From an uncultured Armatimonadota bacterium (lineage in GTDB: Bacteria; Armatimonadota; Armatimonadia; Armatimonadales; Armatimonadaceae), in the NCBI GenBank assembly GCA_903910385.1, contig CAIVZM010000023.1:62001-126000 (forward strand): a stretch of DNA of 64,000 nucleotides. Direction: 5' to 3'. Positions 33,584 to 42,168 of the stretch are shown here, one piece after another. The stretch's first letter is position 1, and each line of letters begins with the position of its first letter. The notes beneath the pieces were generated by a model that worked only from the letters and a program-made list of their open reading frames with translations, was not told the origin of the DNA and ran no database searches. Made by a program: the position numbers and the translations under genes.

Positions 33584-35125
33584 TTGAGAATTTTAGTGTC
33601 CTCCGAATCCGTGGAGGTATTTGACTTTGTGGAAGTTGCGGTCGAACTGGGGGTTCCTGTCTTCGATCCGTTTCGTACTGTAATTCTGTCCGGCGTTCTG
33701 ATGACGCCGGATGGAAACGCTTTGAATATCAGCGGTTTTTGTGACTCGCGGGATGGGAGCGTCCATAGAATTCGCTTCATGCCTATGGTCGAAGGGGAAT
33801 ATTCCTACCGCATTTTGCTGGCGTCAGGCGAAATCAACGGAGATTACGAAGGGAGATTTAACGCCATAGACGGCGGGCGCAAGGGCATACTCCAAACGGA
33901 CGGATGGTTTTTCCGCTGGTCTGGTACGGGCGAACCATTCTTCTGGAATGCAACCACTGGCTATTTGATGGCGGGGCTTCGTGACGATGTGATGTTCGAG
34001 GCGCTGGAGCGATTGAGTAATCTTGGCGTGAATCGGATTCGGGTCGCTCTGTGTCCTTCACGACAAAAGGATGGCGGCAGGTGGCATGAACCACAGGTCA
34101 AAAACCGTGAGGATTTTACCTTCTTCTACAGTCCCTGGCCCGAACATCAACCCGACTCTCTGACGGAACCGCAACGCGACCTGACACGTTTTGAGATCGC
34201 CTACTGGCAAAAATTTGAAACATTGCTGATTGAGGCGCGGGAACGTAACATCATCATACAGGTGATTTTCTTCGTGGATGCTCAGGAAGACCAGAATTAC
34301 CCGTTTCCGAGAACGGAAATCGGGACAAATAGCGATGAACAGCGCTATTATGCCTATGCCGCCGCGCGTCTCGCTGCATTCTCCAATGTCGAATGGTGCC
34401 TGACCAATGAATGGAAGCTTTTTCGACCGGATGCGTGGGCGGATATCGTGGGCGAATTTTTGTCTTCGCAGGATCCTTACCATCATATTTCCAGCGTTCA
34501 TGGGCATGGCGTTTTTCCGTTCCGTGAAAGCTCATGGGTTACCCATGCCCTGTTCCAGGTCTGGGACGAACATGGCGGATATGATTGGGCGTTACAACAA
34601 CGCGCCGAGCAGGCGGCGACCGGACGTATTATCCCGCAGGTGAACGAGGAATATGGTTACGAGGATCACTATCCCGGTCCCTGGGGCGAAGGACGTGTCG
34701 CGCCAGCACGTTCGGCGGACAACCGGCGACGTCTGGCATGGGAAATGACGATGGCGGGTATCTGGCAGACTACCGGCGAATCGGCGGCGAGTGGCTCCGG
34801 CGGATGGATAAATGCGCTTGGCGATAACGACGAACTGCTGAGGCGTCATTCACACCTGAAAAACTTTTTTGACGCTTTCGATTGGACAAAACTGACACCC
34901 GAAGGTTCGAGGGACAATATGACGCTGTCCGAACCGGGAGTCCGGTATATCCGGTATTTACCGGACGGCGGTTCTGTGGATATGGATACCGATGGAGCGC
35001 CTTATCGCGCCCGCTGGTATGACCCCCGAACGGGAAAGTACATTTCCGCTAATCGAACTCCCGCCTTTCAGTCTCCTACTATCGGAGAAGACTGGGTTTT
35101 GTTACTCGAACGAGTCCCGGATTAA
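33584..35125 (+). CDS. Glycoside hydrolase-like protein (DUF5060 + TIM barrel)
   Basis: A 513-residue protein without a signal peptide. The first 100 residues resemble the DUF5060 beta-sandwich that precedes apiosidase/endoglucanase-like barrels, with the (V/F)(Y/F)DPF...V..SG pattern. Residues 100-430 read like a clan-A TIM barrel: GEPFFWNATTGY at the start, VEWCLTNEW (a putative acid/base Glu, about 278) and PQVNEEYGYED (a putative nucleophile Glu). A short C-terminal beta domain ends the protein. It starts at a TTG 8 nt after GAGGG. The substrate is unknown; the nearby sugar genes suggest plant or microbial glycans. Confidence 0.75.
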   Translation: MRILVSSESVEVFDFVEVAVELGVPVFDPFRTVILSGVLMTPDGNALNISGFCDSRDGSVHRIRFMPMVEGEYSYRILLASGEINGDYEGRFNAIDGGRKGILQTDGWFFRWSGTGEPFFWNATTGYLMAGLRDDVMFEALERLSNLGVNRIRVALCPSRQKDGGRWHEPQVKNREDFTFFYSPWPEHQPDSLTEPQRDLTRFEIAYWQKFETLLIEARERNIIIQVIFFVDAQEDQNYPFPRTEIGTNSDEQRYYAYAAARLAAFSNVEWCLTNEWKLFRPDAWADIVGEFLSSQDPYHHISSVHGHGVFPFRESSWVTHALFQVWDEHGGYDWALQQRAEQAATGRIIPQVNEEYGYEDHYPGPWGEGRVAPARSADNRRRLAWEMTMAGIWQTTGESAASGSGGWINALGDNDELLRRHSHLKNFFDAFDWTKLTPEGSRDNMTLSEPGVRYIRYLPDGGSVDMDTDGAPYRARWYDPRTGKYISANRTPAFQSPTIGEDWVLLLERVPD

Positions 35126-35319
35126 GTCTCCCCCTACGAGTCGAGAACTCCGGGGAGATTCCCCGATTGCGTTGTGCTTGGTACTATTGTAGAGAGGAAG
35201 CAGCGCGAATGTACTGGTATTATCCAACGGACGATGCCCTGACCGTAGTGACAGGGCAGTCCTTAGATTCCCGTTACTAACTGTGGCAGGCAATGCAAGA
35301 GAGAAATCTTGCGGTGGAG

Positions 35320-35325
35320 TATAAC
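35320..35325 (+). promoter_or_regulatory. -10-like TATAAC upstream of the SDR gene
   Basis: TATAAC ends 3 nt before the ATG at 35329 and 6 nt before a second ATG at 35332. With the usual spacing, transcription would begin at the second ATG, again giving a leaderless message. The upstream gap (35126-35319) also holds a GCCCTG/CAGGGC hairpin near 35236-35257. Confidence 0.4.
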
Positions 35326-35328
35326 TGA

Positions 35329-36105
35329 ATGATGTTTAGTCTTGAAGGTAAAACGGCGCTGATCACCGGCGCATCGGGCGGGATCGGGTCTGCGCTGGCG
35401 GAAGCGTTTGCGTCGGCGGGTGCATCGGTCGCATTGAACGGCACACGGCGCGAGGTGCTTGAGGAAGTGGCCGCAAGGATAACGGCGGACGGTGGGAAAT
35501 GTGTTGTTTTGCCTGCATCACTGGATTCGGTCGGGGCGTGCCAAAAACTGGTCGCCGACACGGTCGAGTCTCTGGGCGGTCTGGATATCCTGATTCCCTG
35601 CGCGGGAATCAACCGCCGCAAGCGTATCGAGAATGTCACCGAAGATGACTTCGATACGATTATGCTGGTCAATCTGAAAAGCGTTTACTTTCTCTGTCAG
35701 GCGGCGCATACAATCATGAAAGCGGCGGGCGGCGGCAAAATCCTGACGATTGGCTCCATGACCAACTTTCGCGGGATGGGGATGCTCTCCGTCTACGGCA
35801 TGACCAAAGCCGCCACCGGTCTGGTGACGCAGACGATGGCGGTGGAATGGGCGCGAGACAATGTTCAGGTTAACTGCCTCGCCCCGGGTTTCATTGAAAC
35901 TCCGCTGACCGCCGCCGGAATCTTCGGCGATCCTGTGCGACGGGAGTGGGTGCTTTCCCGTGTGCCTGCCCGTCGACCCGGATACCCGGGCGATTTGACA
36001 GGCGCAGCATTGTTCCTTTGCTCGGATGGCGCGAATTTCGTTACCGGTCAGACTCTCGCCGTCGACGGCGGATTCCTCACCGGCGGTTCCTGGGAACAGG
36101 ATTAA
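35329..36105 (+). CDS. Short-chain dehydrogenase/reductase (gluconate 5-dehydrogenase type)
   Basis: A 258-residue classical SDR. TGASGGIGSALA binds the cofactor dinucleotide, NLKSVYF is the central motif, and the catalytic residues are the Ser of IGSMTN with YGMTK. CAGIN replaces the usual NNAG(I/V). The pattern fits gluconate/2-deoxy-gluconate dehydrogenases and similar sugar-acid oxidoreductases. A second ATG one codon downstream is an equally good start. It lies upstream of a Gfo/Idh/MocA dehydrogenase but is separated from it by a strong terminator-like hairpin. Confidence 0.9.
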   Translation: MMFSLEGKTALITGASGGIGSALAEAFASAGASVALNGTRREVLEEVAARITADGGKCVVLPASLDSVGACQKLVADTVESLGGLDILIPCAGINRRKRIENVTEDDFDTIMLVNLKSVYFLCQAAHTIMKAAGGGKILTIGSMTNFRGMGMLSVYGMTKAATGLVTQTMAVEWARDNVQVNCLAPGFIETPLTAAGIFGDPVRREWVLSRVPARRPGYPGDLTGAALFLCSDGANFVTGQTLAVDGGFLTGGSWEQD

Positions 36106-36114
36106 TCCAAGTCG

Positions 36115-36181
36115 CCGCACGCGGACGTTTCCGATTTCACCGGCGAATAGCCGTTTTTGGAAATGCCCGCGTGCGGTTTTT
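36115..36181 (+). terminator. Rho-independent terminator after the SDR gene
   Basis: CCGCACGCGG (36115-36124) pairs perfectly with CCGCGTGCGG (36167-36176) and is followed by TTTTT. The long loop contains a second GTTTCC/GGAAAT pairing that extends the stem. Confidence 0.75.
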
Positions 36182-36231
36182 ACCGTGAAATTTCGATCAG
36201 AAGCATCATAATCTATAAGGGGTTAGAGGGG

Positions 36232-37275
36232 ATGAGCGACAAAAAAGACTTGCGGTTCGCTGTCTTTGGCGCGGGCTTCTGGACTCGTTTTCAATTAGCG
36301 GCATGGCGCGAAATTGGTGGGGCGGTTCCTGTCGCTATCTATAACCGGACGATAGCGAAAGCTGAAGCCTACGCCCGTGAGTTCAATATCCCGAATGTTT
36401 ACGATGACCCGGAAGCGCTTCTTGTCGCGGAAAAAAGCGATCTGGACTTCGTGGACAATATCACGGAAATCGGCGGTCATAAACCGCTGACATTACTCTG
36501 CGCCAAACACGGCATCGCCACTATCTGTCAGAAACCGATGGCTCCTTCCCTGGCGGATGTCGAAGAAATGATGCAAGCCTGCTCGGACGCCGGAATACCG
36601 TTTTTCATCCATGAAAACTGGCGGTGGCAGACCCCGATTCGGGAAACAAAGCGTATCCTGGATTCGGGCGTCCTCGGGGAGGTTTTCCGTTGCCGGATCG
36701 ACATGATTTCCGGTTTCGATGTCTGGGCTAATCAACCTGCATTGGCGGAACTCGAAAACTTCATTCTCACCGACCTCGGGACGCATATTCTGGATGTTGC
36801 TCGATTCTACTTCGGAGAAGCGGAAAGCGTCTATTGCCAGACCCGTAATACTCTGCCCGGCAAAATCAAGGGGGAGAATGTCGCTACTGTTGCATTGCGT
36901 ATGAATCAGGGCAAGACCGATGTCGTTTGCGCACTGGCGTATGCGAAGACCCCACTCGAAAGGGAACGCTTTCCCGAAACGTTTCTGTTTATCGAGGGAA
37001 GCGAGGGATCTCTCGAACTCGGTCCGGATTACATCGTGCGCCTGACGACAAAGGAGGGGACAAGCCTCCGCCGCGTCAAACCTCCGCGCTATTTCTGGGC
37101 AGACCCCGCCTATGACATTGTCCACGCCAGCATCGCCGCTTGCAATGCCGACCTCCTCAGCGCTCTGAAAGGCGAAAGCATCGCCGAAACGACAGGGGAG
37201 GACAATTTGAAAACCATTCGTCTGGTCTACGCCGCCTACGAATCGGCGGCGACGGGAAATTCTGTGCCGTGTTAA
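36232..37275 (+). CDS. Gfo/Idh/MocA family oxidoreductase
   Basis: A 347-residue NAD(P)-dependent sugar dehydrogenase-like protein. RFAVFGAGFWTRFQLAAW starts the Rossmann domain, and CQKPMAPS carries the conserved catalytic Lys (E-K-P in most members; here Q-K-P). The second domain includes HENWRWQTPIRETK and LGTHILDVARFYFGEA with the conserved active-site His. I start it at the ATG at 36232, 4 to 5 nt after AGAGGGG; the open frame begins 75 nt earlier inside the terminator hairpin. The sugar substrate is unknown. Confidence 0.9.
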   Translation: MSDKKDLRFAVFGAGFWTRFQLAAWREIGGAVPVAIYNRTIAKAEAYAREFNIPNVYDDPEALLVAEKSDLDFVDNITEIGGHKPLTLLCAKHGIATICQKPMAPSLADVEEMMQACSDAGIPFFIHENWRWQTPIRETKRILDSGVLGEVFRCRIDMISGFDVWANQPALAELENFILTDLGTHILDVARFYFGEAESVYCQTRNTLPGKIKGENVATVALRMNQGKTDVVCALAYAKTPLERERFPETFLFIEGSEGSLELGPDYIVRLTTKEGTSLRRVKPPRYFWADPAYDIVHASIAACNADLLSALKGESIAETTGEDNLKTIRLVYAAYESAATGNSVPC

Positions 37276-37276
37276 T

Positions 37277-37305
37277 TTTGGGACGGCGCGGAACGCCGCC
37301 CCAAA
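37277..37305. terminator. GC-rich hairpin between convergent genes
   Basis: TTTGGG-A-CGGCG and CGCCG-C-CCCAAA form an 11-bp stem with one mismatch around a CGGAA loop, between the Gfo/Idh/MocA gene and the convergent bactofilin-like gene. No clear U-tract is present on either strand. Confidence 0.5.
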
Positions 37306-37325
37306 CGGGAAGAATGTACCGGGAC

Positions 37326-37359
37326 TGATCTATGTTAGTGATCTATGTTAGTGATCTAT
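37326..37359. repeat. 13-bp direct repeat, 2.6 copies
   Basis: The unit TGATCTATGTTAG occurs at 37326-37338 and 37339-37351, and its first eight bases again at 37352-37359, where it reaches the stop codon of the minus-strand gene. This looks like replication slippage. Confidence 0.9.
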
Positions 37360-38504
37360 ACCTGAGACGAACCTGCAATACGATCTCGGCAGTAAACATA
37401 GAGCGCGCCGCTTCCGAGGGCGACGAAGATGCCTTCTGCAAGGCCGCCGACATAGGGAACCGAGGCAATCAAAGCGACTAACAACGCTCCGATGGTGAAA
37501 CGCGCCCATCGGGAAGCCATCGGACGGTTGAGGACTTTCGTTATCTCATCGCCAAGGAACGCGGCCATGACGGCGTTAGCCGCCAATAGCGCGACCATAT
37601 ACAACGCTGTCACTGTCACCGCCAGTGGAAACCCGATGAGAGTCACGGTCATCAGCACAGCGGCGACGGGGACGCCGATGAGCGCGAGCGAACCGACCAG
37701 AAACGCCGGGCCGGGCCGTTGCCGGATGACTTCGGTTATCCGTGCCAAAGGAGCAGAGAACAACGCCAGCAGAGCAAACCCCAGAATCAATGTCGCGCCG
37801 AAATGGTACATCCAACCCGCCATCCACGAGCGGAACCGTTGCATCGGAGTCGGCGGGGGAGCATTAGTGGTTGGATAATAGTTGATTTTACCCTTCACGA
37901 TCGCGCCCGGCTCCAGCGTCGGCTGATTGGGGGCATAGACGGTCAAATCCCCCTCAACGACCGCCTTTGGGCCGAGGGTTACTAAATTAGCGTGCGCCTC
38001 CACATTACCCCCGACCGGGGCGTTCAGCGTCGCCGTCCCCGCATAGAGGGATAGATTCCGCCCAATCGCGCCCTGTACAGAGGCGGCGCTTCCCGCCACG
38101 GAAGCATCCCGTCCGACGGTCGCTTCCGGTTCCAGCGTGACGGTCGAACCTGCGAGACCGACATTATGCGCTATCTTGCTCTTGACCTTGACCGTTCCCC
38201 CGACAGCCCATAAATCATCGCCTATCGGTCCAGTCAGCGTCAACTCCGAACCGACGGCGTGGACAGTTAAAGTAACCGCACCGGGAACAGCGATATTTTG
38301 ACCTGCCGCGAACAGACTGCCCTCGATGCGGCCTGCGATGTGAATCTCGGTTCCTGCGGCGGCGAAGTCGTCCGCAATCACCTTCTCCGCCGGTACGGAA
38401 ATCTTTTCGTCCGACGCTGTCTCAATCGCTCGCACAGGATTCGGCGCTATGCTCCATCCCCAGAGAATCGCGCCCAAAAGGGCGGCGTAAACCCGAATTT
38501 TCAT
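37356..38504 (-). CDS. Exported bactofilin-like protein with C-terminal membrane helices
   Basis: A 382-residue protein with a cleavable signal peptide (cleavage near PVRAIE, about residue 27). Residues 40-215 are a right-handed beta-helix-type repeat like bactofilins (for example FAAAGTEIHIAGRIEGSLFAAGQNI and GRDASVAGSAASVQGAIGRNLSLYAGT), but exported rather than cytoplasmic. The C-terminal 150 residues hold four or five membrane helices. This arrangement, a repeat-rich extracytoplasmic domain joined to membrane helices, is found in uncharacterised polymer-forming proteins and may organise the envelope. Confidence 0.82.
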   Translation of the reverse strand: MKIRVYAALLGAILWGWSIAPNPVRAIETASDEKISVPAEKVIADDFAAAGTEIHIAGRIEGSLFAAGQNIAVPGAVTLTVHAVGSELTLTGPIGDDLWAVGGTVKVKSKIAHNVGLAGSTVTLEPEATVGRDASVAGSAASVQGAIGRNLSLYAGTATLNAPVGGNVEAHANLVTLGPKAVVEGDLTVYAPNQPTLEPGAIVKGKINYYPTTNAPPPTPMQRFRSWMAGWMYHFGATLILGFALLALFSAPLARITEVIRQRPGPAFLVGSLALIGVPVAAVLMTVTLIGFPLAVTVTALYMVALLAANAVMAAFLGDEITKVLNRPMASRWARFTIGALLVALIASVPYVGGLAEGIFVALGSGALYVYCRDRIAGSSQV

Positions 38505-38758
38505 GATTCTGTCCTCGCAATCCGGTGGGTGATTGGGTAATGGGATGTTTGGTCAATTCCCAATTCGCCTTATTGCTTGCATACCAGACAGACCCACGTA
38601 CGCTTCATCAGTTGCAGGATGTCGATTACTTTTTACAAGGATTTTCCGGCAACGTCGGCAACCACGATAAATTATGCGAAGTCGTTGTTCAATTTAGCAA
38701 TCCTTGACAGGGACGAGGTGTCGCACCAGAGATGGGGTCTGAGAGGTACTATAAAACT

Positions 38759-39040
38759 ATGACTGCATTATCTCAAAACCTGCCGCCAATTAAAATCGCG
38801 GACAAAGAAGATATGATACGGGCTTTTGACCAGATTCTGGCGGCATCCGGGGTTGAGTACAACCCGGATATAACGCCGGAAAAACTTCGGCAGATGATGC
38901 TTGATGAAGGAATTCGCTCGGAAGACGATTTTCTTTCCAGCGAACTGATGTGGATGCGATACCCGGAAGACTATCACGGCGAGTACGACAGGAATACTAT
39001 TTCAGTGAGTACGAGCGGCGCATGTAAAATGAAGCCATGA
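38759..39040 (+). CDS. Probable antitoxin, paralogue A
   Basis: A 93-residue protein starting at ATG 38759 after GAGAGG. Its LPPIKIADKEDMIRAFDQILAASGV N-terminus, (D)ITPEKLRQMMLDEGIRSEDDFLSSEL centre and MRYPEDY end match the next gene closely, so the two are recent duplicates. Their overlap (ATGA) and the following PIN-domain frame identify this as a toxin-antitoxin locus. The unrelated tail after PEDY is specific to this copy. I know no named antitoxin family for it. Confidence 0.75.
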   Translation: MTALSQNLPPIKIADKEDMIRAFDQILAASGVEYNPDITPEKLRQMMLDEGIRSEDDFLSSELMWMRYPEDYHGEYDRNTISVSTSGACKMKP

Positions 39041-39276
39041 TGACACTACCAAAAGATTTGCCGCCTGTAAAACCAATAGACAAGACGAAACTTGCCCGCG
39101 CTTTCGCGGATTGGGCGGCGAAAGCGGGAATTCCGCTTGACATGGATGTGACTCCAGAACAAGCGCAGGAGCAGATGCGGACTGATGGTGTCCGCCCAGA
39201 GGATAATATACTTTCCAGCGAACTTCTACGGATGCGCTACCCCGAAGATTACTCCGATAAAGACGACGAAAAGTGA
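39037..39276 (+). CDS. Probable antitoxin, paralogue B, next to the PIN toxin
   Basis: A 79-residue paralogue of the preceding gene: both share the N-terminal DLPP(V/I)K segment, a (D)(V/I)TPE(Q/K) segment and ILSSELLRMRYPEDY. Its start overlaps the stop of the first copy (ATGA), and its stop overlaps the GTG start of the PIN-domain frame (GTGA), the usual coupling of antitoxin and toxin. Small acidic proteins of this kind neutralise VapC-type nucleases and repress their own promoter. Confidence 0.8.
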   Translation: MMTLPKDLPPVKPIDKTKLARAFADWAAKAGIPLDMDVTPEQAQEQMRTDGVRPEDNILSSELLRMRYPEDYSDKDDEK

Positions 39277-39774
39277 CAATTATCTTCTGGGATTCGAGCG
39301 TGTTGGCGAAACGCTACGCCCTTGAAGTAGGGACGCTGGAGGTAAACGAGGTGTTCAACGCCTGTTACGCACAGACGGCGGGCATGGTATCGGTTTCAGT
39401 TGTCTACGCCGAAAACCTTTTCGCTACTTGTGCGGAAGCGGAACCGTGGCGATATTACGGCGGACGCATTTCAAAAAGCGTTTATCGCTCTACATGGTGA
39501 ACTGTTACAAAATCCTTCGTTTACCGTACTGGAAGTGGACAATGCGGCTGTGTTCACTGCCATACCCCTTATAGAATTGCACAACATCAATACCAGCGAT
39601 GCTCTGATGCTCGTGCAGTATATACGTCATCTCAGCGGCCAGACTGATGCACGGGGCGTATTGGTCGCGTCTGATGCGCGTTTATTGCGGGCGGCGGCGC
39701 AGGAAGGTCTGGGGACGCTTGACCCAGAAAAGATTTCCGTCGCTGACCTGACGACATTTCTGGCGTCGCTGTAA
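39273..39774 (+). pseudogene. PIN-domain (VapC-like) toxin, frameshifted
   Basis: The first frame (39273 onward) encodes a PIN-domain start: IIFWDSSVLAKRYALEVGT with the first metal Asp, and SVVYAENLFATCAEA. From about 39445 the sense continues one frame away (RNRGDITADAFQKAF, then NTSDALMLVQYIR and LVASDARLLRAAAQEGL with the remaining acidic residues) to the stop at 39774. The two halves make one normal PIN protein of about 165 residues if a single base is added or removed. Either the gene is inactivated or there is a sequencing error. The adjacent antitoxin genes are intact. Confidence 0.8.
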
Positions 39775-39856
39775 TTACCCTTGCTTTGTTTGCGAAAAAG
39801 ATTTCGTCGGGTATGATTAGGGCGAAAACGTAAGGCGACGGGGCGGAAACAAGGGG

Positions 39857-42079
39857 ATGGTGGTGACGCTGAAATATCTGACGGATTTATGGAACGATGT
39901 TGCGACCGAGGGAATGGACGAGGCGGGATTATTGCAATACCGCTCTAACCTTCTGGGAAGCGACAAGCGCCTGACCAACTACGGTGGGGGAAATACTTCC
40001 GCGAAAATTGTGGAGACGGATCCCCTTACCGGGGAGTCTGCACTGGTTCTCTGGGTAAAGGGTAGCGGAGGCGACCTGGGAACGATCAAGCGGGATGGGT
40101 TTGCGACGCTGTACCAGGACAAACTGGAATCGCTGAAGCAACGGTATCGCGGCGTTGAATTTGAGGATGAGATCGTTGATCTCTACCCATTATGTACTTT
40201 TGGTAATAATCCTCGCGCCGCCTCGATCGATACGCCCCTTCATGCTTTCCTTCCGTATAAACATGTCGATCATCTTCACCCTGACTGGGCGATAGCGTTG
40301 GCGGCGTGCGCAAACGGTCCGGCACAACTGGAGCGCCTGCGGGAAGAAACGGGTATCCATCTTCTATGGTTGTTGTGGAAGCGCCCCGGTTTTGAACTCG
40401 GTCTCTGGCTGGAAAAAGCCGCAATGGAGAATCCGCAGGCGGACGGTATCATTCTGGGTTCGCATGGTTTGTTCACCTGGGGGGAGACCGCTCGTCAGAG
40501 TTACGAGAACACGTTGCGGGTTCTCGATGGGATTGGCTCGTATGTGTTGCCACGTATCGAGGCAAAAGGCGAGAAGCTGTTTGGCGGCGCCATGGTAGAC
40601 ACTCGCTCCGACGCTGAAGATGTCGCCGCTGACGTTCTTCCCGCCCTGCGTGGCCTGGTGACCAAGGACAGCCCCGGCGTCCTCGGTCATTACTCTCGCG
40701 ATCCCGATGTTCTCCGCTTCGTCAACAGCCAACGAGCGCCGGCGCTGGCGTATCAGGGAACGTCCTGCCCGGATCATTTTGTTCGCACGAAAGTCCGGCC
40801 GCTCTATGTCGAATGGGATACTGCCACAGGAGCGACATCAGACCTGATCGCCGCTGTAAAAGAGGCATTGCCTGCCTACCGGGACGATTACGCTCGCTAC
40901 TATAACGAAAATAAACTGCCGGATTCGCCCGCTATGCGCCCGGCGAACCCTACCGTCATACTGGTTCCGGGTATCGGTTTGTTTTCTTTCGGGAAGACAA
41001 AAGACGAAGCGCGTATTACTGGCGAGTTTTATACAAACGCGATTCATGTCATGGAAGGCGCAACCGCTTTAGGCGCCGAAGACAACTCCTCCTCCATTGT
41101 GAAGGGAAGCGAAGGGCCAGCTTACGCATCCGCTGTGACTGTTGTCGATAACTATGTCGCATTGCCGCCGCGTGAGGCGTTCAATATCGAATACTGGTTG
41201 TTAGAGGAAGCGAAAGTCAAGCGGATGCCGCCTGAAAAAGAGCTTTCGCGTAAAGTCGCTGTCATCGCCGGAGGGGGCGGGCCGGGAATCGGCAGGGCGA
41301 TAGCCTTGCGATTGGCGGCGGAAGGCGCGAATATCGTCGTCGCTGATCTGAAGCCGGAATTGGCGCACGAAACAGCGGCGGTTGTCAATGAAACGCACGG
41401 AAAAGAGACGGCAATCGGGCTGGAAGTGGATTGTACGGATCGGGAATCGACAAAAGCCATGCTTCGTAAGGCATCGCTGGCGTTTGGCGGAATCGATATC
41501 ATCGTTTGTGTCGCAGCGGTCTTCTTTGCGCCCGATGAGCAGGGACGAATCCCTGAAAGCCTCTGGCGCAAGACGATGGATGTCAACCTGTTAGGCTCCT
41601 ATATTCCCGCCGACGAGGGGATCGCTCTGCTACGCGAACAGAATACCGGCGGCTCCGTCGTTCTCATTTCCTCCGCGAACGCCGTGGTTTCAAAACGTGG
41701 GTCGTTCGCTTATGACCTGAGTAAGGCGGGAGTCAATCATCTTGTGAGGGAACTTGCCGTTGAAGGCGGTGGGGCAGGCGTTCGCGTCAACGGCGTCGCT
41801 CCGGCGAGCGTCGTAGAAGGAAGTCAGCAATTTCCGCGTGACCGTGTGGAAACGTCGCTGGCGAAGTACAATATCGCCTTTTCTTCCGGAGAGTCGGACG
41901 AGGAACTGCGTCGGAAACTGTCAGACTTTTACGCCGCACGGACTTTACTCAAACGCCGCGTCAATCCCGCAGGCGTCGCCGAGGCAGTTTTTCTCCTCGC
42001 TTCGGAAAAGCGAACGGGACTGATGACCGGGCAGGTTCTGGCAGTCGATGCCGGATTGACTGAAGCGTTTCTGCGATAG
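39857..42079 (+). CDS. rhaDE: Bifunctional rhamnulose-1-phosphate aldolase/short-chain dehydrogenase
   Basis: A 740-residue fusion. Residues 1-430 form a class II aldolase domain: LTNYGGGNTSAKI, LVLWVKGSGGD, the zinc ligands in HVDHLHPD, and LGSHGLFTWGET. From about residue 460 a complete SDR follows: VIAGGGGPGIGRAIALRLAAEGA, then the SSAN and YDLSKA active-site segments. Such fusions split rhamnulose-1-phosphate to lactaldehyde and dihydroxyacetone phosphate and oxidise lactaldehyde to lactate. No rhaA or rhaB is in the window, so the rest of the pathway lies elsewhere. The start may be the GTG at 39863, because AAGGGG stands only just before 39857. Confidence 0.93.
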   Translation: MVVTLKYLTDLWNDVATEGMDEAGLLQYRSNLLGSDKRLTNYGGGNTSAKIVETDPLTGESALVLWVKGSGGDLGTIKRDGFATLYQDKLESLKQRYRGVEFEDEIVDLYPLCTFGNNPRAASIDTPLHAFLPYKHVDHLHPDWAIALAACANGPAQLERLREETGIHLLWLLWKRPGFELGLWLEKAAMENPQADGIILGSHGLFTWGETARQSYENTLRVLDGIGSYVLPRIEAKGEKLFGGAMVDTRSDAEDVAADVLPALRGLVTKDSPGVLGHYSRDPDVLRFVNSQRAPALAYQGTSCPDHFVRTKVRPLYVEWDTATGATSDLIAAVKEALPAYRDDYARYYNENKLPDSPAMRPANPTVILVPGIGLFSFGKTKDEARITGEFYTNAIHVMEGATALGAEDNSSSIVKGSEGPAYASAVTVVDNYVALPPREAFNIEYWLLEEAKVKRMPPEKELSRKVAVIAGGGGPGIGRAIALRLAAEGANIVVADLKPELAHETAAVVNETHGKETAIGLEVDCTDRESTKAMLRKASLAFGGIDIIVCVAAVFFAPDEQGRIPESLWRKTMDVNLLGSYIPADEGIALLREQNTGGSVVLISSANAVVSKRGSFAYDLSKAGVNHLVRELAVEGGGAGVRVNGVAPASVVEGSQQFPRDRVETSLAKYNIAFSSGESDEELRRKLSDFYAARTLLKRRVNPAGVAEAVFLLASEKRTGLMTGQVLAVDAGLTEAFLR

Positions 42080-42168
42080 TCTCTAAGAGAATCATCGGCT
42101 GATCCAAAGCGGTTTCGTTCCATCTCAGGGGAACGCCGGGTACAATAGCGCGAGGAGAATTGAACGTT

